NCBI GenBank assembly: GCA_022702705.1
Contig: CM040423.1
Location: forward strand, 113,269,738-113,333,737
Origin: Papilionanthe hookeriana x Papilionanthe teres
Taxonomy: Eukaryota; Streptophyta; Magnoliopsida; Asparagales; Orchidaceae
DNA length: 64,000 bases
Direction of reading: 5' to 3'
The translations under genes and the position numbers were made by a program. Positions 45,245 through 57,652 of this stretch are shown here, piece after piece. Within the stretch, counting starts at the first letter, position 1, and every line of letters starts with the position of its first letter. Below the pieces are notes generated by a model. That model had not been told where the DNA came from and ran no database searches. It saw nothing but the letters and a program-made list of their open reading frames with translations.

Positions 45245-46560
45245 AGCCTTTGTTTAGTTTATTTGTTTTGTTTAGATTTATTGTTATTTTGGAAACTTTA
45301 TTATTCTGTGTGTAATTATTCTGTACTTTCTGTGGACTGTGGATGTTAGTATGTTTGCTTATGCTATGATGTTAGACTTCTTATGTGTGTTAAATTAGTT
45401 TGCAATTTTTTTTAGATAGGATGTTAGTCTTTCTTTAATGTGTTGTTTAAGTTTTTATAAGTTATGAACTTTTAATATTGTTTAGATTATTTTAATATGT
45501 TTTAAAGTAGGTTAGTTGATTGTATGTGTAGTAATAGATTAAGTTTTCATTTGTTATGTTTTATACTTATTTCAAAATTTCATCCTTGCACTTTCTTTTA
45601 AATACTATATGTGGAAGAATACTAACAGTACAGGTTCTGTAAGTAATGAAAAAGCCTGCAAAAATTTCAAAAAAAAGAAATACCTAAAGCTCAAAGGTAT
45701 GATGAACTTTACTATATACTTTCCCTTTTCACTATTTAGTATAGATAGAAAAATTTAAGTTTGTGGGAAGGTAAAAATACAAATTTAATTATTAAATTGT
45801 TCTCAATCTCTATTTTCAAAAATTATTATCAAATGATTTTCTATAGTAGTTTTTCAAATCAATAAACATGAATTACTTTATTTAATTATTATAGAAAGTT
45901 AAATAAAATGTTTCTAGTAATTCAATTAATTAATGGAATAAGATATTTGGTTAAAAGGAATAAGAATATAGTAAATTATTTAAAGTAAGGAAAACTATAT
46001 TCTAAAAATTGAAATTCTTAAGTATTTAAGTGAAAAAGAAAGGATTGAAACTCAATGAACTAAATGCTATGAAATATATATAAGCAAGGAAATATTTTAA
46101 GTTTCAATTTTAGGAAGAGAAATTAAAGTTCAAAATTATTAACAGGAAAAGAAAAACATAAGTGAGGAGAAGCTTGAGGAGATGCCTTATCAAAAATTGG
46201 CTTCAATGGAATCAACCTAAAGGGTAAAACTTAATTATATTTCTAAACTTATATATATATATATTAGTATTTTACTAAATAAGTGTTTTCTTGAACTTCC
46301 TATCATCTAAATATCTTAAGTAATTTACTCTTTTTAAATATAGTCATTCTCGAAATAAATAGAAAGCTAGAAATCTTAGACCTCATAACTAGATAATCTT
46401 ATATCTATAAAGTTAATTTAATTACTTAGAAATATTTCTACTCAACTTTATTATAATGTTATTTAAATTTAATTCATATTATATCTGAATTGAAAAATTT
46501 TATTACAGAAATCATTATTTTTATTTAGTATTAAAATTACTTGAGGATAAATAATAATTA
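45245..46560 (+). other. AT-2 3' non-coding region
   Basis: About 1.3 kb, A/T-rich, no supported ORF. Aligns with 28818-30177 of AT-3. Carries a short (AT)n at 46251-46264. Confidence 0.75.
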
Positions 46561-46574
46561 AGTTTGGGGGATTT
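46561..46574 (+). other. AT-2 polypurine tract
   Basis: AGTTTGGGGGATTT directly before TGATCA of the 3' LTR. Confidence 0.88.
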
Positions 46575-46751
46575 TGATCACAGAAAAATACATTAAGAAA
46601 TTCATATCTATTTTTGATGAAATTGCACTTTAAAGAAAGGTATTTTCTTTATTTTACTGCAGGAACGGAGATTTATAAGTGATGGAAGCAAAAAACATGA
46701 AATGGAATGAATTTGGATCAAAAAGGAAGAAATTCATGCAAAATAAACTAA

Positions 46752-46925
46752 GTCGCCGACGGCGAGATCGAGGCCGCCGACGGCGAGATCATGAGGAGAA
46801 TTTATGAAGGAATTACAATTACCTCGCCGACAGTGAGCCTGAGCCCGCTGACAGCGAGATCGCGCGGTTTGAAGACCTTCTAGAAGCCCTGCTGACGGCG
46901 AGGTCATTTCCCGCCGACGGCGAGA
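46752..46925. repeat. Palindromic GC-rich motif cluster in LTR-D
   Basis: Six units at the same spacing as LTR-A. Several CpG-to-TpG/CpA type differences between the two. Confidence 0.84.
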
Positions 46926-47004
46926 CAGTTCAAAATGTATATACATTGAACCTGGACGCTTTTTGAAGACGTGTTTAAGCATCCCTTGGACCTTTGCCTA
47001 CCTC

Positions 47005-47012
47005 TATAAATA
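47005..47012 (+). promoter_or_regulatory. TATA box of LTR-D
   Basis: TATAAATA, as in LTR-A. Confidence 0.75.
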
Positions 47013-48062
47013 GAGGACGAATTTTAGTATGTTGTGTGTCTTTAGGGTGTCATTTGTGTGTGTCTCTGGAGTCTTAAGTGTGTCTTTTTAGAAAGTCTTA
47101 TTGAATCTTTAGTAAGTTAGAAGTGTGCTGTACTAGAAGGAAAAGTCAAAGGAACTTCAAGGAGTCTGCTTGAGGAGGAAATTATGATAAGTACCTTTGT
47201 TTATTGTTGTTAACTTTAAATGAAATCCATGATTTGTTTTATTCCCATGCATTCTGAGTAGTTTTCTTAGACTTTCTCCTTGTTTATGAAAATTATGCGA
47301 ATTGATGAAATTAAATAGAAGTACCTAATATAATAAAATAAATTGTGATAATTTTTACTTAAAACTTAATTTACTTTCAATCTAGCTAATTGATTTGTTA
47401 AAATATGTTGAAGTATCAACTATAGTAAAAATTACATCCAATATTCAGGGAAGTCAAAAGCCTTGGAAGAAGGGTGCAAATAAATAGGGAAATATTATTT
47501 ATCGGACGTAGAGTTGGACATTTTAGTGTGACAGACTAAAATATTCAACTTGGTCCTATTGTTTGAGAGCTGAAGTGTAGATGTTAGCCCTCAGGGGAGG
47601 GGAACGTGGGAGCTCTGAAGTGGCCGCCAGTATCCTCCCAGCCTAGCGGCAGATTCAGTAATCAAACATAGGATTAGTCAATATTTTTTGCACCTGGACC
47701 AAAGAGTAAAGAATAGGAATGCTCCTATTTGTCACAATACAATCCAAAAATTCTATTTAGATTAATCATTCACTTAATTTTCTAAAAACAAGGAGAAGGA
47801 TACTTTTTCTGAATTATTTAAATCAACTTTATTTCAAGCATTAGTTTACTTAGTTTGCTGTAGTTACTTAAAATTTTCGATTACTATTTTAGTATGTAAT
47901 TCATTTAAATTTTAGCTGATACGAATCTGTTAAAAACTTCCCAGTGGGATCGATAACCAGGACTCCACTAGAGCCCTGTATTACTTGATACGATACGTAT
48001 ACTTGCGTAGAATCCACATTAAACATTCCATCATAAAATCAAATATATATATATATTAAAGT

Positions 48063-48085
48063 GGGATCAAGTTTTTGGTGCCGTT
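48063..48085 (+). other. Fossil LTR-end/PBS-like copy inside LTR-D
   Basis: GGGATCAAGTTTTTGGTGCC, identical over this stretch to the LTR-A copy. Confidence 0.75.
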
Positions 48086-48124
48086 ACTATTAACATAATT
48101 TGCAAACATATAAAAAGTGGGTCA

Positions 48125-48129
48125 TAAAG
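48125..48129 (+). other. AT-2 target site duplication, right (TAAAG)
   Basis: Partner of 23424-23428. Confidence 0.9.
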
Positions 48130-48235
48130 TCTATAAATAGGTATTAGATTAAAGGAAATTCATCCCATTATAAATTTTTATCCTAAAAGCCTTACAGAAG
48201 AGTTTTAAGTGTTGCAAATGTCTTTTGGGAGAGTA
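48130..48235 (+). other. AT-1 post-pol spacer, right part
   Basis: Continues 23428. Has a canonical TATA (48132-48139) and, at its end, ATGTCTTTTGGGAGAGTA, which may be the start of the lost AT-1 ORF3a. Cut by the LTR at 48236. Confidence 0.6.
48132..48139 (+). promoter_or_regulatory. TATA-like box in AT-1 pol-ORF3a spacer
   Basis: TCTATAAATAGG is like the LTR TATA (CCTCTATAAATAGAGG) but lies outside any Athila LTR. With AT-2 removed it is about 120 bp after the hairpin at 23279-23313 and about 90 bp before a possible ATG. Could be an internal promoter for ORF3a. Confidence 0.45.
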
Positions 48236-48268
48236 TGTCGGCGTATTTTTAGGTTGTGTTTAATTTAA

Positions 48269-48271
<3 letters not shown>

Positions 48272-48337
<66 letters not shown>
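48272..48337. repeat. (AT)n microsatellite near LTR 3' end
   Basis: About 33 AT units, pure. Same LTR place as 11711-11727 (short) and 57653-57723 (long). Confidence 0.95.
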
Positions 48338-48341
<4 letters not shown>

Positions 48342-51300
48342 GGAAAGTAGCATTTTTGATTTTTGAAAACGATTTGAAAATTTTAAAGTATGAAGTCAAA
48401 CTAATCTCACACCTCGAAAAGTTTATATAGACGAGCACCACATCATAAACCATGCATCTATCCCGAGGAATAGACACGCTGCTTGATAATGGTGCTCGAT
48501 TAAATAAACTAATTGATTTGTGACATCCATTTGGTCTGCGAACCAATTTTATAAGCCGTCAAATTTTCCTAGTTTAATATAAAGGAATTAAGAAGGGTTT
48601 ATATTACTTAGGTTCTTAAAGTTCTCTATAAGGGAAAGCTCCTATAGTTAATTACATCCTAAGTGACAGGAATCACTTGAGAAAACTCTCGATAAGGATC
48701 AGTGGTTTCGCTTTCAAGAATTTCAAAGTTTAAGCGTTCAAAAGATTTGAATTTTGGATTTCAAAAGGGATCAGATCAAATTTGGAACAGTTATTTCAGG
48801 GGTCCAAAGGAAGAGAAGTAGGGGAGGTCACAGACCCGAAGTGAACTTCGGTGACTTCCTAACTATCCTATTTTTTGGCTTCAATTTGAGACTTTATTTT
48901 AATGTTGCAGTCCTGCCAATTTTAATTAATTAGGACTTATACTTGTATGATTTGATCATACAAACAACATAGAAAATGTGAGGGTTTATGTCGTACCAAA
49001 CGGCCACCTCGGAGTCCTAAGACAAGTTAGGGCTTAATTTGTATAATATGATTATGCAAATGCATAAAGAAAAGTTGAGGATTTAAGTTGCACTAGGCAA
49101 ACTACCTCAAAATCCTCTGGCTTGGTTATTTAATTCTAAGGAAGGGTTAAGTTAATGAAGACTTGTTTTGTTATTGAAGATGGTCGTGCTGCCCACTATG
49201 CTTGCTCCAAGCTCCTTGTCGTCGCAGAAGGTTTAGTTTTAGAAGTGACAAATTCAGGGGGTGAGAGAAGTTTTTTGGTTTAGAGAGATTGAAAATTGAG
49301 ATGGCTTAGTGTTTTAATTAAAATAAATCTTAAAGATGATTAAGTAGAACCGGCTAAGATCCCACGGTTCCATCATCCCAGCACCACTATTTTCATCAGA
49401 TTCACTTAGTCCAAATGAATTTGCTAAACTCAATTGAATGAGTTCACACTTTCATTTAGACCATGGGAAATCTCGTTAGCAACACGTGGGTTACATTATT
49501 TGAGGGATTCCTGATCATCCAATGAGACATTTTAATTTTAGTTATAATTGCAGTTTTGTTTTGTTTGTGATTAAATTTTAAGTTATTTAAACATGCTGGG
49601 TTCGATCATTTTCATGAATTGATAAATGCGGGAAAGTAATACATTTAATTAATTGCAGAATGTAAATTGCAATAAACTTAAATGCGTATCTGATGGGCAT
49701 TCCCGTTGTTTTCACCTGCACTTAAAATACATCTTATGGAATTTATATATTCGTAACAAATACTTAGGTAAAGCTATGAGAAGGCCCCGGTTATCTACCA
49801 AGTCCTATGATGCTAGGTTGAAGTCCTAGTCGACTACCAAATTCTATGAAGTATATATGCTAGAAACTTGGTTATCTATCGAGTCCTATGACTTCTAGAT
49901 TCCTGGTTTAGTTAATGATGATTTTCTTCATCAAAGAACAATGAAATCTCACTATTCTTTTAAAACATCCAATCAAGTTAGGGAAGTGCTTGGAACTTAA
50001 TTCTGAACATCCTCCTAAACATTTTAGGGATTATTTCGAGTTTAGTTAGTTTCATTGTGGTGATGAATCAATCACCCAGTTTTAGTTGGGTTTTGACTCT
50101 TTCTTAGTGAATTTGGATGTTTGATTATCTTATGAATAAGGTGACATTTCATTTGGTGCATCATTTAAGAGTTATGATAATGAAAAGCATTTAGGGGCAA
50201 GTTAGTTCATTAAAGAACCTAAACATTCTTAATTTAAAGTTTGAGTAAATGGTTTAAAGTGATTTAATTTAGTTATAAGGCTTTGGTTGATCTTTTTAGA
50301 TGTTTTAAGTTATTTTGAGTTGGAAAGGTATTCAAGTTGTTTAATTCAGTTAAGTTCTAATATTTTAAGGGGTCTTAACATTTTGGATTAATTTTAACAT
50401 TTTAAACAGGTTTGATTTAGTTATGATATTTTAATTAAATTGTTTCGAATTGACCTTAATGTTTCAAATTTGTCTTGATTTAAGTTTTAAACAATTTCAT
50501 ATTAGTTTTGATATCTTAAGTTTGTTTTAATTTGATTTTCTTACTTTATAATGGTTTTAATATTTTAAGCTTTAGTTCGATTATAAATTTTCAAGATTAT
50601 CTCCTTTTTTTCTTTATTAGTTTCAATTATCATTTTTATAGCTTAATTAATGAGAACTTAATGGTATTTGATCAAATCATTGATTAGGGATTCAATTTAA
50701 AGAATTAGATTCTGCTTATATCACATCCCTTAACCTTAATAATTCATACCTTAATTAATCTTCCAAATTTTAGTTGCTTTAATTAATTAAAGTTTCTTCT
50801 TTAATGTTGAAGGTGATTAATGAGTTTCTACCCCTTAACCTGCTATGTTTCAATCATCCAAGAGAAAAATTAAGATTAAATGTTTACCTTTCCCTTTGGT
50901 TTAACCTAAATTTTAATTATGGTTAAAGTTCCTTAATTACCTTTATGCCCTCTTAAACTTATTCATTTCATAATTTATTAAATTAAGCTCAAATAAATTT
51001 GAAACTTTTATATCACCTTACTCACATGTCAATTAAGACATTAGAGGAGAAAATGTGATCTTTCTATTTTTAATTTAATTTATATAATTATTTTAATGGA
51101 AAAATAGGGATTCAATGAAAATTCCACAACATGACCAAGAAGAAGTTTTTGTCCTTAGTAAAATTATAGGAAGTTCCCACTGACTAGAGGACTATTTGGA
51201 AAAATGTTGGTCATTTTTTGAGTTTTACTTTATCTATTATAATTATTTAAATTTTGGAGTATTAATTGATTATAAAATAAAATTGAGGTGGAAAATTAAG

Positions 51301-52344
51301 TTTTATATTTTTCTTAAATCTCTTTAAACTCAAGGAACTCAAAGAAATAAATTTTGTATTTTTCTAATTTTTCTTTGGATTTTTAGAATTATTTTAGTGA
51401 AAGGGTTGGAAAATTCATTTTTTAATATTAAAAATTGTCTTAAGCCTTTAAAATTTAATATCTTTACTTAGAGACTTAGGAAAAATGTTTGGTTGGTTCC
51501 CAAGTGATTAGGGGAATCACTTGGGAACCAAATATGACATTTTTATGAATTTTAATATTTTCGTGATTTTTATAATTTTTAATTATTAAAAAATTCAATA
51601 ATAGGTGAAAAATGAAATTTTTATTAAAATTATAATTTTAATTTTCTTAGACTCCTCTGATATCAGAGAGCCCTCAAAACCAATTTGGTAAATTTTTAAA
51701 TTATATTTTGGGTTTTATGAATTTTTTAATTTCAGAAAAGGCTATGTTATTTAGAAAATTCATTTAAAGTGTTAAACCATTTCCATTTAACTTCAAAATT
51801 TTTATGAGGGTTCCTACTATCTATGGGACAGTGGAGAATTGATTTTGAGTTATTTCCATTTCTAATTTGTTCTAATTAATTCAAAATGTGTTTGAGGTCA
51901 TGTGAGCAATAAGAGTTATTTTTAATGTTTTAGCTCATGCAATAATTATCCTAAATTCCACTAGTCATAAGGAATCTACCCTAATTTTCCTGGAATTTTT
52001 CAAGCAAAATACTAATTATTGGAATTAAAATACCAAAACAGGCATAAAAACTTGAAAAATAGATAACTTGTCATAGGGACCTTCTCTGACTTTGAAAAAA
52101 TCAGGGAATGTTCCTAATGGTAGAGGGAACAAAAGCCCCATAGTCCCAAGTCATGGTGAATTGTGTGTGTGAGTGGAGAATTAATTTAAGGTTTATTGTA
52201 TTTAATTAATTTAAAAATAAATACTAAGCAAATAATTTTGATTTTTCTTCCAAATCATTCTCCTCTGTTCACTGAGCAAGAGGGTTTTTTAAAATTATTT
52301 TTATGATTTTTCTATGTAGAGTTATGAATTTTTTAAGGTTCTGG

Positions 52345-52354
52345 TATTTAAATA
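52345..52354 (-). promoter_or_regulatory. Candidate TATA-like box, Ogre-like LTR
   Basis: TATTTAAATA, equivalent to 15890 and 61803. Confidence 0.4.
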
Positions 52355-52384
52355 ATTTAGAAAATCTGAATTTTCCTACTTAAC

Positions 52385-52600
52385 CACGTCGGCGCCACCT
52401 CAACCTACGGCGGGTCAAAAGCACACGTAGCCTCTTTCGGTTGGGTGCCACCCTCTGAGTCAGCGCCACACATCTCCGTGGTTCTGTCTCATCTCTTCAT
52501 CTGGCGCAATCCTGGTCGTCCATCCGTTACACACGCGATCCAACGACTGTTGGTCATTGTCTCCGTCTGGTTCATCCCGAAAGCCATCCACACAAAAACC
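52385..52600 (-). other. GC-rich block within Ogre-like LTR
   Basis: Equivalent to 15935-16145. Many CpG sites. Confidence 0.5.
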
Positions 52601-55167
52601 CTAAGATGTCCCTCATCTCTCAACCAAATCACATGAGGTTTGGTCCTATGTGTTCGTCTAGACAAGCACTACAAATCCATATGGCTAACATGCATCGAAA
52701 TTAAGCCAAAATAAATGGAGAATCGCTGGAAGCTCGAGAAGAAGAAAGGTTCCATACCTTGACTCTGAGAAGTGAGGCTTCGATCATAGATGCTTCACAC
52801 CTTCGTAGTGATCCAAGGAAGTTAGGGATAAAGCCTCGAGCGATGGTGAATTGTCTGGATATGAAAGTGACCAGACCCAATTTGGTGTTCTGTCGATAGA
52901 GCAAATGGGTGACCTGGTGAGGGGGCTTTCACTGGGGAACTCCTTCTCTACCTTTGGTGAAGTTGTGTGGGAAGAGTTAATTTGTTTTTGGTGCTGTTTC
53001 AGTGGGTTTCCTATTTTCTGGCCTGAAATTGAGCTCTGAAATTGAGCTCAATCAATGGGGATTAGGGAAAATATGCAGTGGGGCTGAGCTTCTCTATGTT
53101 GTGGGAAGGCTTGGGAGCAATTTGGAGGAGTTTCTCTAAGAAACATTTCAGCACCTTCTCATGGCTGAAAGGGGTTGCTTAAATGACCAGGGCCATTGGG
53201 CTGAGTTGAGGTCCAATTGATAGGTGGATTCAGCTGCTTACGTGGAGGGCAGAAAGGTTTCAGTGGCAATTTTAGTTGAGGTGGCCAATTGGTGGAGTTT
53301 GGGTGAGTTAAGCTTGGGGGTGGCTCTCGATTTTTGTTCCCACGGCAACTAGGTCGGCCGCAAGGACAAGGGAGCTGGCCCTCAGGTCAGGTGGGTCAGA
53401 GGAAGGTTTAATTATGATTAATCAGTTGTGGGGAAGTTTTGGGGTAAGGCAAAAGGACATTTAGCCACTTAAGAGAAGAAATCCTCTAAAATGGGGGACC
53501 CTTGGTCCATGGCTCACCTATCTTAGGTTAGGTGGATCTAGGGTGGTTCCTAGGGCTCACTTGGTGGCTGTGGAAAGGTTGGTTTAGTCACATTTGGTTT
53601 AATTTGGTAAGGTAAGGTCATAGGTTCAATTTGGTTCATTTGGGTTAAGGTTGGGCTAGCTTGGGTTTGGGTTTGATTTGGGTCCAAATGTCTTGGGCAA
53701 TATTGTACACATGATTGCAATGAAGAATTTTCATGAAGACATGGAATGGTTTTAGTTCAATTGATGGGTCAATTTGGTGGATTTTTGAGATTTTGATCAA
53801 TTTAGGTAAGTTGGGTCAACTTGGGTCTAATTTGGGCTAAGGTGAGGTTTTGATCCAATTGAATGTTTCAAATAATTTAGGGGAATGTGGTGAAGAGTTC
53901 CCAACATGAATTGGGAGGAAAATTTAGGGTTAGTCCAATCAATTGTGTAGATTTTGGGCATGTGTTCATTTTGGGTTTAAATGTGGTACTTTAGGATTTC
54001 AAGTGGATTTAAGTTAAGGTTGGGCTCAAATTGGAACAATTGATTGTTGCATGGGTTTCAAAAGAGTGTTATGGAGGGTTTAGGATTGAAATTTGAGGGG
54101 AATTGGTTGACATTAAGTCAATTTGTGGATTTGGGTCATTTAAGCAAAATTGGGGATTTGGATTTCAAGTGGAATTGAACTCAAATGTGGGCTAATTTTG
54201 ACTTAGATTTAGTTTAGATTGGTATTAAAGATTTTGAATTGAAGTTTGCGATTGAATTTGATCAGCATTGGGGTTATTGGGTTGATTTGGTTTGACATTG
54301 GGTCCATTTGGCCTAAATGAACCAAGTTGGGATTTTGGATTGAAAGTGGGTTAATTTGGCAAAATTGGGTTATGGTGTTGTTGAACAAAATGAAATTGGG
54401 AATATTTATGATTTTATGGAATTTTTTTTGGGAATTTTTGGAATTTTTGGAATTTTGGGTAAAAGGGGGCATTTTGGGTATTTGGAGGTTATTTGGAGTG
54501 TATTAGGATATTTTGGTGGATTTAAGAGTTGGGAATTGCTTTTAAATGATTTTTAGGAATTTTGCAAATTTTGTGTAGTTTTTTTTGGGAAGTTTTGGAT
54601 GATTTGGTAGTTGTAGGGGCAATTTATGTAAGTTTAAGGACCCAATGTTAAAACCAGAAATTTTGGGAAAATTAAATTTGGTTATGGTTGAGTGGAGTGA
54701 AATAGTTTAGACTGATCCATGGACCAAGAAAGTGCTCGTTTTGAACATCTCATGTATTGTTCCTAACCCTCTTAGCCAAGGGGTCAGGGGTTTGGATCCA
54801 TCTATATGAGTGCTCTAATGAACCAGGGGCCAAGATTAGGCAAAGATGGTTTGGGGTTTAGGATGGGTGTAGGAGTGCATTGTGTACAAGCTAGACCCCA
54901 CCTAGGTCAGGCCACCCAGGGCTGTCCTAAGGCTTGAGCATCCTATAGGAGTTCATCCTTGTCTTCCTGCACATTGGTCCTAACCTTCCAAATGGTTTAG
55001 AGGTTGATGACCATCCATGTAGGATTCCAAAGAGAGTTAAGATTTGGTTTGAATTTCTAAATTGTGGGTTATATCTCTAATCTTCTAGGATAGTCAAGGA
55101 GAAGTCCTATGGCTAGATCCTAAGCACTAAGAGGAAAGAAAAGACCTCGCTAAAAATGAGGTAAACA

Positions 55168-55555
55168 TAGTGAAATGAAGAACATGGAGGATGCAAACAA
55201 GATGAAGTTCATTAGTGAGAGTGCCAAGAGTTATATAATGGATTTCTAGCCGTTAGTATTCAAGGAATAGCAGAGAAGATTGCAAAGATCGAGGCTGATG
55301 TTGCATCAATTGAAGCAAAGGTAAATGAAACTAATGCACATTTAGCACATATTAGTTGGAAAATGAAGATGCAATTTAGTCATAGAAGTTATATTGAAGA
55401 AGTGGATAATGCGATGTATTTGAAAAAAAAATGTATTGAAGTGGATTCTGTCAGATGTCTTCATCATCGTCCATTTTATCAAATCTATATACCAAATGGT
55501 TCAGACGGAACTAATGGAGGAACTCGATAAGTTCCACCTAATGGAGACTGGAATT
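55168..55555 (+). pseudogene. AT-1 ORF3a C-terminal remnant
   Basis: IQGIAEKIAKIEADVASIEA, then KVNETNAHLAHISWKMKMQF, then HHRPFYQIYIP. Same order as the ORF3a end in AT-2 (EKELQNVMNSIDNISDMLDH, IDWRMKEHF, FRPFYNLFV). The first about 800 bp of the ORF are gone. Starts at the Ogre-like LTR border. Confidence 0.7.
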
Positions 55556-56404
55556 AAGTTCTATAGTGTGTTAAGTGTTACTTATTTGTGTTTAGTGTTT
55601 AAATGAATGGTGTTAAGTGTTGGTTTGAAATGTTTATGTATTTTATGTGTTGTAATTGTTTATGCCTTAAGTTTGTGTTTAATGTTTAGTTTAAGTGCTT
55701 TATTGTGAGTAGAAAAGATGAGATCTTATCCAAATATCTTGGGTTAAAGACTTCTAATCCGTACATGTAATTTATATATGTTTAATTAAGTAAAAATTTG
55801 TGTTATGAAATACTTGTGTTAAATCGTTATTAATCTAAAGAAGTATAATTCGAGAGATAGGAAGATTATAAGGTGAAGATATACTTATTAAAATAATTTA
55901 AGGTTGATTAAAGAAGTGAGAATGTGTATTTAATGTAAAAATTGAGAACTGCGAGTTGGCGGTTTTGCACCGAGACCCTGCTCTTATGTGTCAGAGCTTC
56001 GCGGCTAAGCGCCATAATTTCGAGTTTAGGTACCGGTTCGTGAAAAACGGTTTTCAGATTTAAAAACCCGAAAGTTGCCATATTTTTCAACTCGTCGTCC
56101 TCTTCTTCCTTCAGATTTTGCAATTTGGAGAGCTAAGGCATCACTACGTTTGCGATTCTTAAGACGTTTTAAGTGGAAATTGTTAAATTCGATCTTATTA
56201 AGGTAAGAGCACTACTCCTAAGTAAAATTTTTTAATTTACAACATACTTTTTAAGTGTTTCTTTGGAGAAATCTAAAAATCTCTATTCATGGTGAAAATT
56301 TGAGAAAACATTTTAGAAATAACTTGGATTTAGCCTTTAAGAGATGAGTTTAGTGATTTTAAGTTAAATGTGGAATTATGATGATTTTTATACAAATTTT
56401 AGAA
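55556..56404 (+). other. AT-1 ORF3a-ORF3b spacer
   Basis: Non-coding, parallel to 43155-44056. Has GCTAAGCGCC (56004-56013), a C/T-rich stretch (56095-56112) and a putative intron (56203-56402). Confidence 0.7.
56203..56402 (+). other. Putative intron in ORF3b 5' leader (AT-1)
   Basis: Donor TTAAG|GTAAGAGC, acceptor AAATTTTAG|AA, 200 bp, ending 2 bp before ATG at 56405. Matches the AT-2 case in donor, length and place although the inside has diverged. Confidence 0.55.
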
Positions 56405-57570
56405 ATGGCACCAAAGAGAAGCAAAACGAGAGTCACTTTCGATTCTAACATGTTTGTTATTTCTAAAGCTGAAGATCGTTGCGTTCAAGAATTACAATAA
56501 TGTAAATTGATTCAGGAGCAAGGATTCAATAAACCAGGCGGAGTAATAGAAGATATGGTTGTAAGTCACCTTTGGGATAGATTCTATTGTTTTACTTTTG
56601 TAGCTCTTACTTCTGTTGTTTGGTAGTTCTATGTAAACCTCCCGAAATCAGAGGAGAACTTTGTGTTAGTACGAGAATAGCTAGTAAATTTTACTCCTAA
56701 GGTAGTTAACAGATTTTACCTATTGCCACCTAGTAAGTTTTTTTATTCAAATTACAATTCTACTTAGGAAGAATTGGATGAGATTAATTCTAGTTTGACT
56801 GATGGGATGGAATTATGGAAAATCACTAATGAGAGAAGAGTAAACTTCTCTGCTTCAAAGATAAATGCCACCTCAAAAGCCTTGCATTATTTCATATCAT
56901 CCAAGCTGCTTCCTACAAATCATCTGAGCAGGTGACTAGTGAAAGAGCCACTTTAAAATATTGTATTCAATAGAGGAAGGTAATTGACATTGGAAAGATT
57001 GTTTTTGATTGTATCTAGAATTCTACCAGAGCTGCCACCACTGCAATTATGGGATTTGCTTCCCTATACATTCAATATGTGACCAAACTAGTGTTAGATC
57101 TGAGAATTGAGAAGAGGTCCTTCAACCTCTTAAGCCTATTACTAGTTCAAATTCGAAGACTTATGTTGAGCATTCACTTTTTGGTTGGAGAAGAGGATTT
57201 TCTAGGGGGGTTCAGTGCATCTGCTTCTGCTGCATCTACATCTCTTGTTTCCATATCTCAGGCATCTTCAAGTTAATTTTCTGATTCGTAGACTGAGCTT
57301 TTGAATAAGATAAAAGATAAGGTTAACTATACAACAGATTGAGTGTATGATATAGAGGGGAAAGTAGACCATATTGGGGATTATGTTCAACGACATAGTG
57401 AGTATGAGGGGAATTATCATAGTTACATGGATACATTGATCAGAGTTGACTTTAGTCCTGTGCTACCCACTCATCCACAATATAGCCCATATATGCCTAC
57501 CTGTACCTGGAATGAAGGGGATTATGCAGAGGAGGAAGATGATGATTGGGATTTATATTTCATTTGTGTT
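56405..57570 (+). pseudogene. AT-1 ORF3b, broken, cut by LTR
   Basis: MAPKRSKTRVTFDSNMFVIS, QEQGFNKPGGVIEDMV, WDRFYCFTFVALTSV, FYVNL, VNFTPKVVNRFYLLPPSKFF, INATSKALHYFISSKLLPTN. Stops at several codons. C-terminal helical part KVDHIGDYVQRHSEYEGNYH and an acidic run (YAEEEDDDWDLYF). Shares RHSEYE with AT-2 ORF3b. Its domain is clearer than in AT-2 ORF3b. The end is interrupted at 57571. Confidence 0.8.
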
Positions 57571-57649
57571 TGTCGGCATATTTTTAGGTTATGTGGTATT
57601 TTGAAAAGGGTCGCCTACGGAAATTATCGACGAATTTTTAGATTTTAAG

Positions 57650-57652
<3 letters not shown>

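Larger units (their letters stand above)
23429..48124 (+). mobile_element. AT-2, Athila-like retrotransposon hosting AT-3
   Basis: 5' LTR 23429-24971, PBS 24978-24995, gag 25056-26245, gag end and protease to 27211, then after the AT-3 insert protease linker, RT, RNase H and integrase to 41527, ORF3a 42000-43154, ORF3b 44057-45244, PPT 46561-46574, 3' LTR 46575-48124. Flanked by TAAAG. About 13.6 kb without the insert. FMDDFSVFG in RT, the Asp-type PBS and extra ORFs after pol are Athila features. gag and pol carry stops and frameshifts, but the integrase is open with all three catalytic residues. Moderate decay, LTRs alike over their length. Confidence 0.93.
46575..48124 (+). repeat. AT-2 3' LTR (LTR-D), 1550 bp
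   Basis: TGATCACAG to GTGGGTCA. Partner of LTR-A, with TATA at 47005, palindrome cluster at 46752-46925 and inner PBS-like copy at 48063-48085. Confidence 0.93.
48236..55167 (-). repeat. Ogre-like LTR, solo or flank-deleted, 6.9 kb
   Basis: Colinear with 11613-19094. Sense start TGTTTACCTC (55167), sense end GCCGACA (48236). Carries an expanded (AT)n (48272-48337), the TATTTAAATA box (52345), a GC-rich block (52385-52600) and the strand-skewed region (about 53580-54650). No PBS or internal sequence adjoins. Flanks GAGTA and TAGTG do not match, so it is not a simple solo LTR with target duplication. AT-1 sequence is missing across it. Confidence 0.85.
19095..57570 (+). mobile_element. AT-1, oldest Athila-like element, interrupted
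   Basis: The pieces, in order, are protease to integrase (19095-23020), the post-pol spacer (23021-23428, resuming at 48130-48235), the ORF3a remnant (55168-55555), a spacer, and the ORF3b remnant (56405-57570). They are interrupted by AT-2 (23429-48124) and by an Ogre-like LTR (48236-55167), and bounded by OG-1 on the left and another Ogre-like LTR on the right. The 5' LTR, PBS, most of gag and the 3' end are outside or lost. It has many stops and frameshifts, more than AT-2 or AT-3, which fits its place as the oldest layer. That all pieces are one element is an inference from order and orientation. Confidence 0.75.
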
